Source of the DNA: JAWXUU01 sp044426085
GTDB lineage: Bacteria > Bacillota > Clostridia > Christensenellales > CAMQZB01
Direction of reading: 5' to 3'
DNA: 64,000 bases
NCBI GenBank assembly: GCA_044426085.1
Contig: JAWXUU010000004.1
Span: forward strand, 1 to 64,000
Position 1 is the stretch's first letter, and each line of letters starts with the position of its first letter. This document shows positions 1-6,976 of the stretch, piece by piece. The notes under the pieces are model-generated. The model searched no databases. It was not told where the DNA came from and saw only the letters and a list, made by a program, of their open reading frames with translations. The position numbers and the translations under genes are program-made.

Positions 1-105
1 GTCGAACACATGGGTTCGACCCTACATTTGATTGTCGCACGGCGTTGGCGTATAATTATGGGCGTTTCCACACGGGCGCGGGCGAACACATGGGTTCGAA
101 CCTAC
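1..105. repeat. REP-like palindromic repeat, two copies
   Basis: Two near-identical 25-base units lie at 1-25 and 81-105; both contain CGAACACATGGGTTCGA, and 56 bases separate them. Each unit is partly self-complementary (GGTTCGAACC in the second copy). On the minus strand the second unit starts inside the TAG stop codon of the SSB gene. Its conceptual translation resembles the spurious short proteins often annotated over such elements in clostridial genomes, so I read it as an intergenic repeat and not a gene. The left part is cut by the window edge. Confidence 0.6.
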
Positions 106-782
106 GGGGTTTGCATTGCTTCGTATTTTTTGGCGAAGTTTGTGCTTTCTTCTGCGACCACTTGTTCCATGAGTTCCCATTCGCCTATTCTTGAGATTGA
201 GATTTCGAAGGCGGTGCGTTTTTCTTCGCTGGTTTCGGTTTTCTTTACGTACTCCCGAGATTGGATTCTGCCTACTATGGAAATTTGACTTCCCACTTCA
301 AGACCCACCGCGAACCTTGCGTTTCTGCCCCATGCTATTGCGGGGATATAATCGCTTTTGCCAAACGAGCGGTTGACTGCAATCAGTATGTCTGCAATTT
401 CCCTTGCAAACGGCGTTGTTCTGAAAATTGTCGGCTTGCATATATACCCTGACAATGCAATCACGTTCGGGTTTTTGGAATAGTCGTTTTCCAAAATGCT
501 TCGCGCAAAAACTGTAAGCACGAGTTTCGACCTTCCGCCCGTGAGTTTGTTGTAGCTTCGAAACTGACCATAAATCGTCAGCACTTCGCCAATTTCCACA
601 TTGCACTGGGAAAGTAGCCGTTCGGAAATTGTGACGGGCACGACGTCGCGTTGATTTGACAGTCGCTCCACATAAAATTCCATTTCATAGAAACCTTCGC
701 CATAGACTTCGTGGGAATAAATCGGCAATGTTTTTATTTCGCCACGGATGTAAACCTGATTATTTTTCTCTTCGCAATTCAT
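102..782 (-). CDS. Two-domain OB-fold single-stranded DNA-binding protein (SSB family)
   Basis: The product of about 226 residues looks like two OB folds in series. The second half (about 110-205) carries a typical SSB core: IALSGYICKP near the start, then AVNRSFGKSDYIPAIAWG, then VGRIQSREYVKK, as in bacterial SSB. The first half has a weaker OB pattern (VYIRGEIKTLP, then GEVLTIYGQF). It should bind single-stranded DNA in replication or repair, though the acidic C-terminal tip of canonical SSB is absent and the tail ends in MQTP. I chose the ATG at 782 because AAAGGGG lies just upstream; the longer frame starts with TTG and would overlap the deacetylase gene. The stop codon falls inside a palindromic repeat. 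It follows the PdaB-like gene and dnaA on the same strand. The exact subfamily is uncertain. Confidence 0.78.
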   Translation of the reverse strand: MNCEEKNNQVYIRGEIKTLPIYSHEVYGEGFYEMEFYVERLSNQRDVVPVTISERLLSQCNVEIGEVLTIYGQFRSYNKLTGGRSKLVLTVFARSILENDYSKNPNVIALSGYICKPTIFRTTPFAREIADILIAVNRSFGKSDYIPAIAWGRNARFAVGLEVGSQISIVGRIQSREYVKKTETSEEKRTAFEISISRIGEWELMEQVVAEESTNFAKKYEAMQTP

Positions 783-796
783 ATATACCCCTTTGT

Positions 797-1528
797 TCAA
801 GCGAGTGAAATTTGTTCACCGTTTGAATTTATTTTGTAGTCCTTATCATATATCAGTTCAGACACTGTGACAAATTCGTAGCCCTCTGCAATCAGGATTG
901 GCAAAGCAAGCTTTATCGCTTCCACCACGTTGTCGGAATTGTTGTGCATTAGTATTATCGAGCCCGCGGAAACTTTTGATGTTATGCGGGAAACTATTTC
1001 GCTTGCGGAATTCCCTTTCCAATCAAGGGTGTCCACATCCCACTGAATCACTGTTTGGTTATAGCTTTCGCAGATTGTTATCATATCGTTTGTGTATTCA
1101 CCAAACGGGGCGCGAAAAACTTTCACGTCTGCCCCAGAAATTTCTTCGATTATTTGCGTGCTTGTTGCAATTTCTGCTTCCGTCTGCTCTGTTGTCATGC
1201 TGGCAAAGTGGGGGTGGGTGCTGGAATGATTTCCAATTTCTGAGCCTTGATTTACAATTGCTGTGACCATATCAGGATATTTTTCCGCCCAAAAACTCAC
1301 CATGAAAAATGTGGCATTCACGCCGTTTTCTTCAAGCACTTCTAGGATTTCAAGCGTTTTATCTGCTCCCCATGCGCAGTCGAATGTGATTGCAATTTGC
1401 TTTTCATCCGTTTGAACGCGATATATTGGAATGAGTTTTTGATTTGAAGTGTACCCCACCAAAACAAATGCTGTGAATATTGCCACTGAAAAAATCGAGA
1501 TTAGTTTTATCGCTGTTTTCCCCTTCAC
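797..1528 (-). CDS. pdaB: PdaB-like polysaccharide deacetylase (sporulation)
   Basis: A NodB-type deacetylase of 243 residues with an N-terminal membrane anchor or signal (about 7-28). The motifs are in order: TFDCAWGAD (motif 1, with Asp followed by CAWG as in the PdaB/YlxY branch), NHSSTHPH (metal-binding histidines), RAPFGEYT, DVDTLDWKG and LMHN. The family acts outside the membrane on peptidoglycan or related glycans, and PdaB itself is needed to keep spores viable in Bacillus. Translation starts at GTG, with AAAGGAG five bases upstream. A TATAAT sits only about 10 bases before the ribosome-binding site, so the promoter is probably right there, after the dnaA terminator. The family is clear; the PdaB assignment within the NodB group rests on motif 1 and length. 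Confidence 0.82.
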   Translation of the reverse strand: MKGKTAIKLISIFSVAIFTAFVLVGYTSNQKLIPIYRVQTDEKQIAITFDCAWGADKTLEILEVLEENGVNATFFMVSFWAEKYPDMVTAIVNQGSEIGNHSSTHPHFASMTTEQTEAEIATSTQIIEEISGADVKVFRAPFGEYTNDMITICESYNQTVIQWDVDTLDWKGNSASEIVSRITSKVSAGSIILMHNNSDNVVEAIKLALPILIAEGYEFVTVSELIYDKDYKINSNGEQISLA

Positions 1529-1681
1529 TTTTGCTCCTTTATTATATCAAATGTACATTTGTGTTTTCTTGCATGTCAGGCGAAAAGAATGTTCGTTTTT
1601 GACTGTTTTTGTCACATATGCAGTACGCTTGTTCGCCTTGTTTGTTACAGTTTATTATTTGCTTATCCATTTTATGACAGC

Positions 1682-1710
1682 AAAAAACCACACCTTTTTG
1701 GGTGTGGTTT
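1682..1710 (-). terminator. Intrinsic terminator of dnaA
   Basis: A perfect 10-bp stem (AAACCACACC at 1685-1694 with GGTGTGGTTT at 1701-1710) and a 6-base loop. On the minus strand it is followed by a T run, 46 bases after the dnaA stop. The rest of 1529-1755 holds no gene; a single imperfect DnaA-box-like TTATCCATT is at 1663-1671. Confidence 0.85.
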
Positions 1711-1755
1711 GGTTTTTGTTTTATTTTGTTTGTTTTTGTCGGGTTTTGGTTTTGT

Positions 1756-3105
1756 TTATTTTCCGTGAACCATGTCTATTACGTCGCTGACTTTTATGGC
1801 TAGTTCTTTATCTGTTTTGATTTGTGCTGTGATTTTATCTCTTGCGTGCATGATTGTTGTGTGGTCTCTGCCACCGAAAAGTCCGCCGATTGCCATCAGT
1901 GGCAAGCCGAGAAGTTCGTTTATCACGTAGATTGCGATTTGGCGAGCCATTACGATATCTTTGGTTTTCTTTTTGCCGATAAGTTGGTCTTTTGGGATTT
2001 CAAACAATCTTGAAACAACATCCATTATCATTTCTGGTGAAATTTCCGCAGGCTTTGTTGGTTTTGCATAGTCTTTTAGGGCTTCGTTTGCAAGCGCCAT
2101 TGTGATGTTTGAATTTCTTAGCGTTGCAAAGAAGATTACTCTTGAAAGCAAACTTTCCATTTCGCGTATGTTTGATTCTACCCTTGATGCGATGTCGTAT
2201 AGCACGTCGTTTGGAACGATGTATTTTTCAACCGCGGCTTTCATTTGCAAGATTGCAACTTTTGTTTCTAGGCTTGGTGGTTGAACATCTGCAATCATGC
2301 CCCATTCGAATCTTGTTCTTAATCTTTCTTCAAGGTTAGGGATTTGTTTTGGCATTCTGTCGGATGTTAGTATGATTTGTTTTTTATCGTTATACAGTTC
2401 GTTGAATGTGTGGAAGAGTTCTTGTTGCGTTGACGGCTTGTTTTCGATGAATTGGATATCGTCGATCATAAGCACATCCACGTTGCGATATTTTTCGCGG
2501 AACTTTTCGTTGTGGTTGACATCCTTTGAACTTCTGATTGCTGTTATCAAATCGTTCGTGAACTTTTCACTTGTTGTGTACACAAGTTTTAGTTTTGGAT
2601 TTTGAACTTTTATGTAGTTGCCGATTGCATGCATTATGTGGGTTTTGCCAAGCCCTACTCCACCATATATGAACAGTGGGTTATATTTTTGACCTGGATT
2701 TTCCGCAACCACCCTTGCTGCTGCGTGGGTGAAGATGTTTGAATCGCCGACAACGAAAGTTTCGAAAGTATATTTAGGGTTGAATTGAAAACCTTCCTCT
2801 TCTTCTTCAAGTTCGTCTTCTTCCGTTTCTTGCGTTTTGCCAGAAATTGTCGCGCCGTCCTTTGAAGAAACTATTTCAAGTTCGAAAACAAATATGTCAA
2901 GTGACTTCAACGCTTTTTTTAGCGTTGCATAATAATTTTCTTTTATGATTCTTATGCTCATGTCTGTTGGTGCGGACAAGACAAGCGCATTCCCTTCTAT
3001 GCTTTTTGGTTTTAGGTTTTGGAACCATGCGTCATAACACCAAGATTGCACTTCTTTTTCCAAAACTTGCAAAACTGATTCCCAAACTTCATTTGCTGTT
3101 AGCAT
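1756..3105 (-). CDS. dnaA: Chromosomal replication initiator DnaA
   Basis: Full-length DnaA (449 residues), the AAA+ ATPase that binds DnaA boxes and opens oriC. Domain I is at about 1-80, followed by a short, strongly acidic linker (about 92-105). The AAA+ core has Walker A GGVGLGKTH (148-156), Walker B MIDDIQF (213-219) and an arginine-bearing sensor region (LRTRFEWG). The C-terminal helix-turn-helix carries the DnaA signature GGRDHTTIMHARDKI. The ribosome-binding site is GGAGGG just before ATG 3105. It has its own promoter and terminator. Unusually for Firmicutes, dnaN does not follow and recF is divergent, and no cluster of DnaA boxes is visible on either side of the gene. Confidence 0.98.
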   Translation of the reverse strand: MLTANEVWESVLQVLEKEVQSWCYDAWFQNLKPKSIEGNALVLSAPTDMSIRIIKENYYATLKKALKSLDIFVFELEIVSSKDGATISGKTQETEEDELEEEEEGFQFNPKYTFETFVVGDSNIFTHAAARVVAENPGQKYNPLFIYGGVGLGKTHIMHAIGNYIKVQNPKLKLVYTTSEKFTNDLITAIRSSKDVNHNEKFREKYRNVDVLMIDDIQFIENKPSTQQELFHTFNELYNDKKQIILTSDRMPKQIPNLEERLRTRFEWGMIADVQPPSLETKVAILQMKAAVEKYIVPNDVLYDIASRVESNIREMESLLSRVIFFATLRNSNITMALANEALKDYAKPTKPAEISPEMIMDVVSRLFEIPKDQLIGKKKTKDIVMARQIAIYVINELLGLPLMAIGGLFGGRDHTTIMHARDKITAQIKTDKELAIKVSDVIDMVHGK

Positions 3106-3119
3106 ATACCCTCCGATTG

Positions 3120-3148
3120 TTGTATTGTTTTTATTTTTGTGGTATAAT
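3120..3148 (+). promoter_or_regulatory. recF promoter
   Basis: A sigma-A type promoter: TTGTAT (3120-3125), 17-base spacer, TATAAT (3143-3148) with an extended -10 TGG in front. It faces recF, leaving a leader of about 120 bases. Confidence 0.65.
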
Positions 3149-3196
3149 ACCTTTATACCGATAAATTCTTATTCCCGTTTTATTTGAGCATTTTTT

Positions 3197-3225
3197 ATTA
3201 TATACTATACAGCGGGCATTTGCAA
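3197..3225 (-). promoter_or_regulatory. dnaA promoter
   Basis: On the minus strand TTGCAA (3220-3225), 17-base spacer, TATAAT (3197-3202). The leader to the dnaA start is about 85 bases. It is divergent from, and overlaps the leader of, recF. The interval 3106-3273 is AT-rich but contains no TTATCCACA-like DnaA box that I can see. Confidence 0.7.
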
Positions 3226-3273
3226 GGTTTTTTGCAGAATTTATCAAAATAAATATTAGGATTTTTAACTATT

Positions 3274-4362
3274 ATGCGAATTTCAAATTTGAAGCTTACT
3301 AACTTTCGGAACTACAACAATTTTTCCGTGAATTTTGGTGGCGGACACAACATCATACTAGGCAACAATGCTCAGGGCAAGACCAACTTGCTTGAGAGTG
3401 TTTATTTGCTGTCTACTGGGGTTTCGCCACGCACTGTTAAAGATACCGAGATGATTCAGTTTGAAAAAACCTTTGCAAATGTGCATTTGGAACTTTACTC
3501 ACGCGTGGGTAAAAAAATCATTCAAATGGAACTTGCACACGGCGAAAAAAAGCGGATTTCGCTGAATTATTTGCCTATCACCAAAATGGTGGAGCTTATG
3601 GGGGGGATTTGCAGTGTTTATTTCGCGCCCGACCAGATGAAGCTTGTGAAATCTGCACCCGAACATCGCAGACGGTTTTTGGATATTGACCTTTGCCAGA
3701 TGAGTAAGTCTTATTTTTATACTCTGCACAAATATAACGAAATTTTGAAGCAGAGAAATGCTCTTTTCAAAAAACAATCGCGGGAATACGCACTTGAAAC
3801 GGTTGGGATTTGGAATGAAGCACTCGCAAAAGAAGGGGCAAAAATCATCTTTCAACGCAGAAAGTTTTGCGAAAAGGTGAACTTATACGCTGTTGATATT
3901 CATAAATTTTTGACTGACAGCGATGATATTATCAAATATGAATACGTTTCTTCTGGGGTTGGCGACACAATCGAAGAAATTGAAAGTACGCTTTTTTCTG
4001 CACTTGAACGGAATTTCGAAAAGGATTTTAAGCTTGGATACACAAGCGTTGGTCCACAGCGCGACGATGTGAAAATTTCACTTGGAAACATTGACCTTCG
4101 CAGTTTTGGGTCGCAGGGGCAGCAGCGCACGGCTACGCTCACGCTTATGCTTGCCGAAATGGAAATCTTTGGGGAAGTTTTGGGGGAATACCCCGTTTTG
4201 CTTTTGGATGACGTTTTGGGGGAACTTGATTTGTCACGCCAACAAAGGCTTTTGCAATACACAAAAAAATTCCAAACTATAATTTCTTGCACACACTTGC
4301 CTTCCAATGTGGATACTGGCGATATGAAAATTTTTAAAATATTAAACGGCAGACTTGTTTGA
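3274..4362 (+). CDS. recF: DNA replication and repair protein RecF
   Basis: RecF (362 residues), an SMC-like ABC ATPase that helps load RecA on gapped DNA. Walker A is GNNAQGKTN near residue 30. The signature region SFGSQGQQRT and Walker B LLLDDVLGELD lie near the C-terminus, in the normal order. Length is usual for the family. No strong Shine-Dalgarno precedes ATG 3274 (only AGGA at some distance), but the MRISNLKLTNFRNY start matches the family. In most Firmicutes recF is co-directional with dnaA and dnaN; here it is transcribed away from dnaA and its stop codon sits in the loop of its own terminator. Confidence 0.96.
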   Translation: MRISNLKLTNFRNYNNFSVNFGGGHNIILGNNAQGKTNLLESVYLLSTGVSPRTVKDTEMIQFEKTFANVHLELYSRVGKKIIQMELAHGEKKRISLNYLPITKMVELMGGICSVYFAPDQMKLVKSAPEHRRRFLDIDLCQMSKSYFYTLHKYNEILKQRNALFKKQSREYALETVGIWNEALAKEGAKIIFQRRKFCEKVNLYAVDIHKFLTDSDDIIKYEYVSSGVGDTIEEIESTLFSALERNFEKDFKLGYTSVGPQRDDVKISLGNIDLRSFGSQGQQRTATLTLMLAEMEIFGEVLGEYPVLLLDDVLGELDLSRQQRLLQYTKKFQTIISCTHLPSNVDTGDMKIFKILNGRLV

Positions 4363-4374
4363 GTTTGCCGTTTT
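4344..4374 (+). terminator. recF terminator containing the stop codon
   Basis: An 11-bp stem with one mismatch (4344-4354 with 4363-4373); the recF TGA (4360-4362) lies at the end of the loop. T-rich sequence follows at once. Confidence 0.7.
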
Positions 4375-4530
4375 GGTTTTTGGTTTTTGGTTTTTGGTTT
4401 TTGGTTTGGTGCTTGGTGTTTGGTTTGGATTGGTTTTTGGTTTGGTTTTTGGTTTGCCGTTTAATATTGTTGTCAAATAGTTTTTGGTTTTCGGTTTTGA
4501 TTTTTGGTTTTCGATTTTGTTATGATTTTT
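4371..4530. repeat. GGTTTTT-type short tandem array
   Basis: About 160 bases made almost wholly of G and T on the plus strand, built from GGTTTTT and GGTTT units with a few interruptions (GGTGCTTGGTGTTT, GCCGTTTAATATTG). A minus-strand frame through it reads as a Lys/Pro/Thr repeat and has no Shine-Dalgarno or family match, so I treat it as non-coding. It fills the gap between the convergent recF and acetyltransferase genes. Confidence 0.8.
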
Positions 4531-4568
4531 TAGGATGATTTTTTTAGGATGTTTATTTTGGAAATCTG

Positions 4569-5249
4569 CTATTGCTTTTTTACGACCTCCCCGTTTTTTT
4601 TGCAGATTGAATTTTCGCAAATATAGCCACGCACGCTTGCAAGGGGCTGAACTGTTGTGTTTTTGCCAATCACTGTGCCGGGGTTTAGCACGACGTTGCA
4701 ACCTATTTCGGCATTTCCGCCGACAAATGCGCCCACTTTTTTGCGGTTGGTTGCAATGTTGCCGTTTTTGGTTTTTATCACCACGTTTTGTTTATCCGCT
4801 TTCACGTTGGATGTCACAGAGCCCGCACCCATGTGGGAATTTTCGCCAAAAATTGAATCGCCAACATAATTGAAGTGTGGGATTTGAACGCCGTCGAAAA
4901 TTATTGAGTTTTTCACTTCCACACTGTTGCCCACCACGGAGTTCGCGCCTATTATTGCACTTCCACGAAGGTATGCTGATTTGCGGATTTCGGCATTTTC
5001 GCAGATTATGGCGGGCGGGATTATTGTGGCGGATTTATCGATTTTTGCGGAAAAGTGGATATGCACACCTTCTTCGGGATTGAAATATTTGGTTTTGTCT
5101 AGCGTTTTGCCGATTTTTATTATGTATTCTGCAATCAGTGGCAAAACTTCGTGGGGGTAGGTTGTGATTTCAAAAAGTGGCGACGCGATGGTTTTTGTTA
5201 GGTCGAAAAGCGCGATGTTTGTAAGTTCGTTTTGTGTTTTGTTATTCAT
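4569..5249 (-). CDS. Stand-alone GlmU-type left-handed beta-helix acetyltransferase
   Basis: A protein of 226 residues made mostly of hexapeptide repeats (left-handed beta helix), for example from about residue 65 to 215. The stretch PHFNYVGDSIFGENSHMGAG matches the acetyltransferase half of GlmU, including the histidine that acts as base in GlmU. The N-terminal nucleotidyltransferase domain of GlmU is missing; instead there are about 60 other residues. It overlaps the 3' end of glmM by 8 bases, so it probably serves the same UDP-GlcNAc pathway, acetylating glucosamine-1-phosphate or a related sugar. The pyrophosphorylase would then be encoded elsewhere. Related clostridial proteins are loosely annotated as UDP-GlcNAc pyrophosphorylase, which this one cannot be. 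Confidence 0.75.
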   Translation of the reverse strand: MNNKTQNELTNIALFDLTKTIASPLFEITTYPHEVLPLIAEYIIKIGKTLDKTKYFNPEEGVHIHFSAKIDKSATIIPPAIICENAEIRKSAYLRGSAIIGANSVVGNSVEVKNSIIFDGVQIPHFNYVGDSIFGENSHMGAGSVTSNVKADKQNVVIKTKNGNIATNRKKVGAFVGGNAEIGCNVVLNPGTVIGKNTTVQPLASVRGYICENSICKKNGEVVKKQ

Positions 5250-6612
5250 TTTCCCCCTCTTTTGTTTTGATTATTTCTGCTATCACACTTGCATATTTGT
5301 CGCAAAGTTCTTGGTTTTGCGATTCGCACAGCACGCGTATCAGTTGTTCTGTTCCGCTTTTGCGAACTAAAATTCTGCCGTTTTCGCCTAGGGATTTTGC
5401 AACTTTCATAATCGCAAAGTTTAAATCGGGGTCGGATATTGATTTTTCTTTGTTTGTAACTTTAACGTTTATCATCGTTTGGGGATAGAGTTTTATTTCC
5501 TTTGCTAGCGTTGCAAGGGAGCTCTTTTTTTCCAACATCACTTGCATTATTTTCATTGCGGTGAGAATCCCGTCGCCTGTGGTTGAATATTTGCGAAAGA
5601 TTGTGTGACCAGATTGCTCGCCACCAAGTTCTTTATCGAATTTCACCATGTCTTCATAAACATACCTATCCCCCACTTGGGTTTTGGAATATTTCACGCC
5701 TATTTCTTCAAGGGATTTATAAAGCCCAAAGTTTGAACCTTCTGTTGTTGTGACGCAATTTGAAAAAAGTCTGCCACGCTCTTTTAGGAACTTTGCATAT
5801 ATGAAAAGCACGACGTCACCGTTTATTACTTCGCCGTTTTCATCCACGCAAAGGCATCTGTCGGCATCGCCATCAAATGCAAAACCCACATCAAGGTTGT
5901 GCGATTTTACGAGTTTTTGAAGTGCTGATAGATTTGTTGAACCGCAATTCACGTTTATGTTTTTGCCGTTTGGGTTATCGCCTACCATATAAACCTTTGC
6001 ACCAAGGGAAGAAAAAACACTTCTTGCAATGGCATAAGCAGAGCCGTTTGCACCGTCAAGCCCAACTTTCACACCCTTGAAAGAATGTGTTGCCAACCCC
6101 GAAAGATACGCCATATATTTGTTTCTGCCTGAAAAATAATCGGTGACTTTGCCAATCTTTTCTGGCTTTGCAAGGGGGATATCACGGGCGGTTATGCCAA
6201 GCGATAGCATGTCGCAATCGATATAGCTTTCTATTTTTGAAAGGAATTCTTCGCCAAACTTTTCACCTTGCGAATTGAAAAGTTTTATGCCGTTATCGCA
6301 ATATTCGTTGTGGCTTGCGGAAATCATTATCCCCGCGTGAAAGTTTTCTGTTCGCGCGATAAATGCAATGCTTGGCGTTGTTGTGACGTGCATCATGTGG
6401 GGTTCACCACCCGATGCGGATATCCCCGCGACGAGTGAATATTCTAGCATGTATCCACTTATTCGCGTGTCCTTGCCAATAACAATTCTTGCGGGATGTT
6501 CGCCACGCGAAAAATACCACCCTAAAAATCGCCCTATCTTATACGCGTGCTCGTTTTTCAGACTTTCGTTCGCTCTGCCACGAAACCCATCTGTTCCAAA
6601 ATATTTCGACAT
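5242..6612 (-). CDS. glmM: Phosphoglucosamine mutase GlmM
   Basis: GlmM converts glucosamine-6-phosphate to glucosamine-1-phosphate for cell-wall precursor synthesis. From ATG 6612 the protein is 456 residues and starts MSKYFGTDGFRG, the family N-terminus. The phospho-serine loop is ISASHNEY (S100), the metal loop DGDADR (247-252), and the C-terminal phosphate-binding region has RKSGTEQLIRV. The open frame runs 59 codons further upstream, but that part crosses non-coding hairpins, and GGGGGGA just before 6612 fixes the start. It is the first gene of a two-gene unit with the GlmU-like acetyltransferase. Confidence 0.96.
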   Translation of the reverse strand: MSKYFGTDGFRGRANESLKNEHAYKIGRFLGWYFSRGEHPARIVIGKDTRISGYMLEYSLVAGISASGGEPHMMHVTTTPSIAFIARTENFHAGIMISASHNEYCDNGIKLFNSQGEKFGEEFLSKIESYIDCDMLSLGITARDIPLAKPEKIGKVTDYFSGRNKYMAYLSGLATHSFKGVKVGLDGANGSAYAIARSVFSSLGAKVYMVGDNPNGKNINVNCGSTNLSALQKLVKSHNLDVGFAFDGDADRCLCVDENGEVINGDVVLFIYAKFLKERGRLFSNCVTTTEGSNFGLYKSLEEIGVKYSKTQVGDRYVYEDMVKFDKELGGEQSGHTIFRKYSTTGDGILTAMKIMQVMLEKKSSLATLAKEIKLYPQTMINVKVTNKEKSISDPDLNFAIMKVAKSLGENGRILVRKSGTEQLIRVLCESQNQELCDKYASVIAEIIKTKEGENE

Positions 6613-6647
6613 CGTTTCCCCCCAATTGGTTTTTGTTATGATATTAT

Positions 6648-6701
6648 GCGAAGGGCTAAAAAAGTGTGCGAACTTGGTCGCACACTTTTTTAGCCCTTCG
6701 C
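6648..6701. terminator. 24-bp perfect hairpin, bidirectional terminator-like
   Basis: 6648-6671 and 6678-6701 are perfect reverse complements around the loop ACTTGG. The core GTGTGCGA stem is flanked by A6 and T6, so it reads as an intrinsic terminator on both strands, extended by a further paired GCGAAGGGCT. It stands between glmM and the repeat element to its right. Confidence 0.7.
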
Positions 6702-6752
6702 AATTAAAAATTAAAAACAGGCTTCGCTCTGCGAGCTCGATGAAAATTAAAA

Positions 6753-6890
6753 ATTGTGGTAAGGCACGGGCTTCGCCCTGTGCATTCAATTATTAAAATA
6801 ATATAAAAAGGGCGTCACTTTTATCAAGCAACACCCTTTTCACATTTCAAATAATAGTATGCACGAGCACCGCGAGTGCTTTACCACAAT
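6753..6890. repeat. MITE-like element, copy 1
   Basis: 138 bp with near-perfect inverted ends (ATTGTGGTAAGGCA and TGCTTTACCACAAT, 13 of 14 paired). Inside are small hairpins (GGGCTTCGCCC; AAGGGCGT with ACACCCTT; GCACGAGCACCGCGAGTGC). It matches the element at 53654-53792 over its whole length with scattered differences. It has no coding capacity. Runs of TTTTTAA units flank it on both sides, up to about 6955. The interval 6613-6976 holds only this and the hairpin at 6648-6701. Confidence 0.8.
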
Positions 6891-6976
6891 TTTTAATTTT
6901 TAATTTTTAATTTTTAATTGTCCGTTTTCAATTTTTAATTTTTAATTTTTAATTATTCAATTAGTTCTATAACAAA

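Noticed and set aside
10..288. 92-codon plus-strand frame over the left-edge repeat
   Set aside because: It runs through the palindromic repeat and antisense to the SSB gene, has no ribosome-binding site and resembles spurious repeat-derived proteins.
3106..3273. oriC between dnaA and recF
   Set aside because: AT-rich, but no DnaA-box cluster is visible; the features present are two promoters. Not called without skew data.
4342..4701. Minus-strand frame encoding a Lys/Pro/Thr repeat protein
   Set aside because: It is the translation of the GGTTTTT array plus antisense/out-of-frame acetyltransferase sequence; no start signal.
6613..6789. Longer N-terminus for GlmM
   Set aside because: The extra 59 codons cross the 24-bp hairpin and repeat flank; GGGGGGA and the family start fix translation at 6612.
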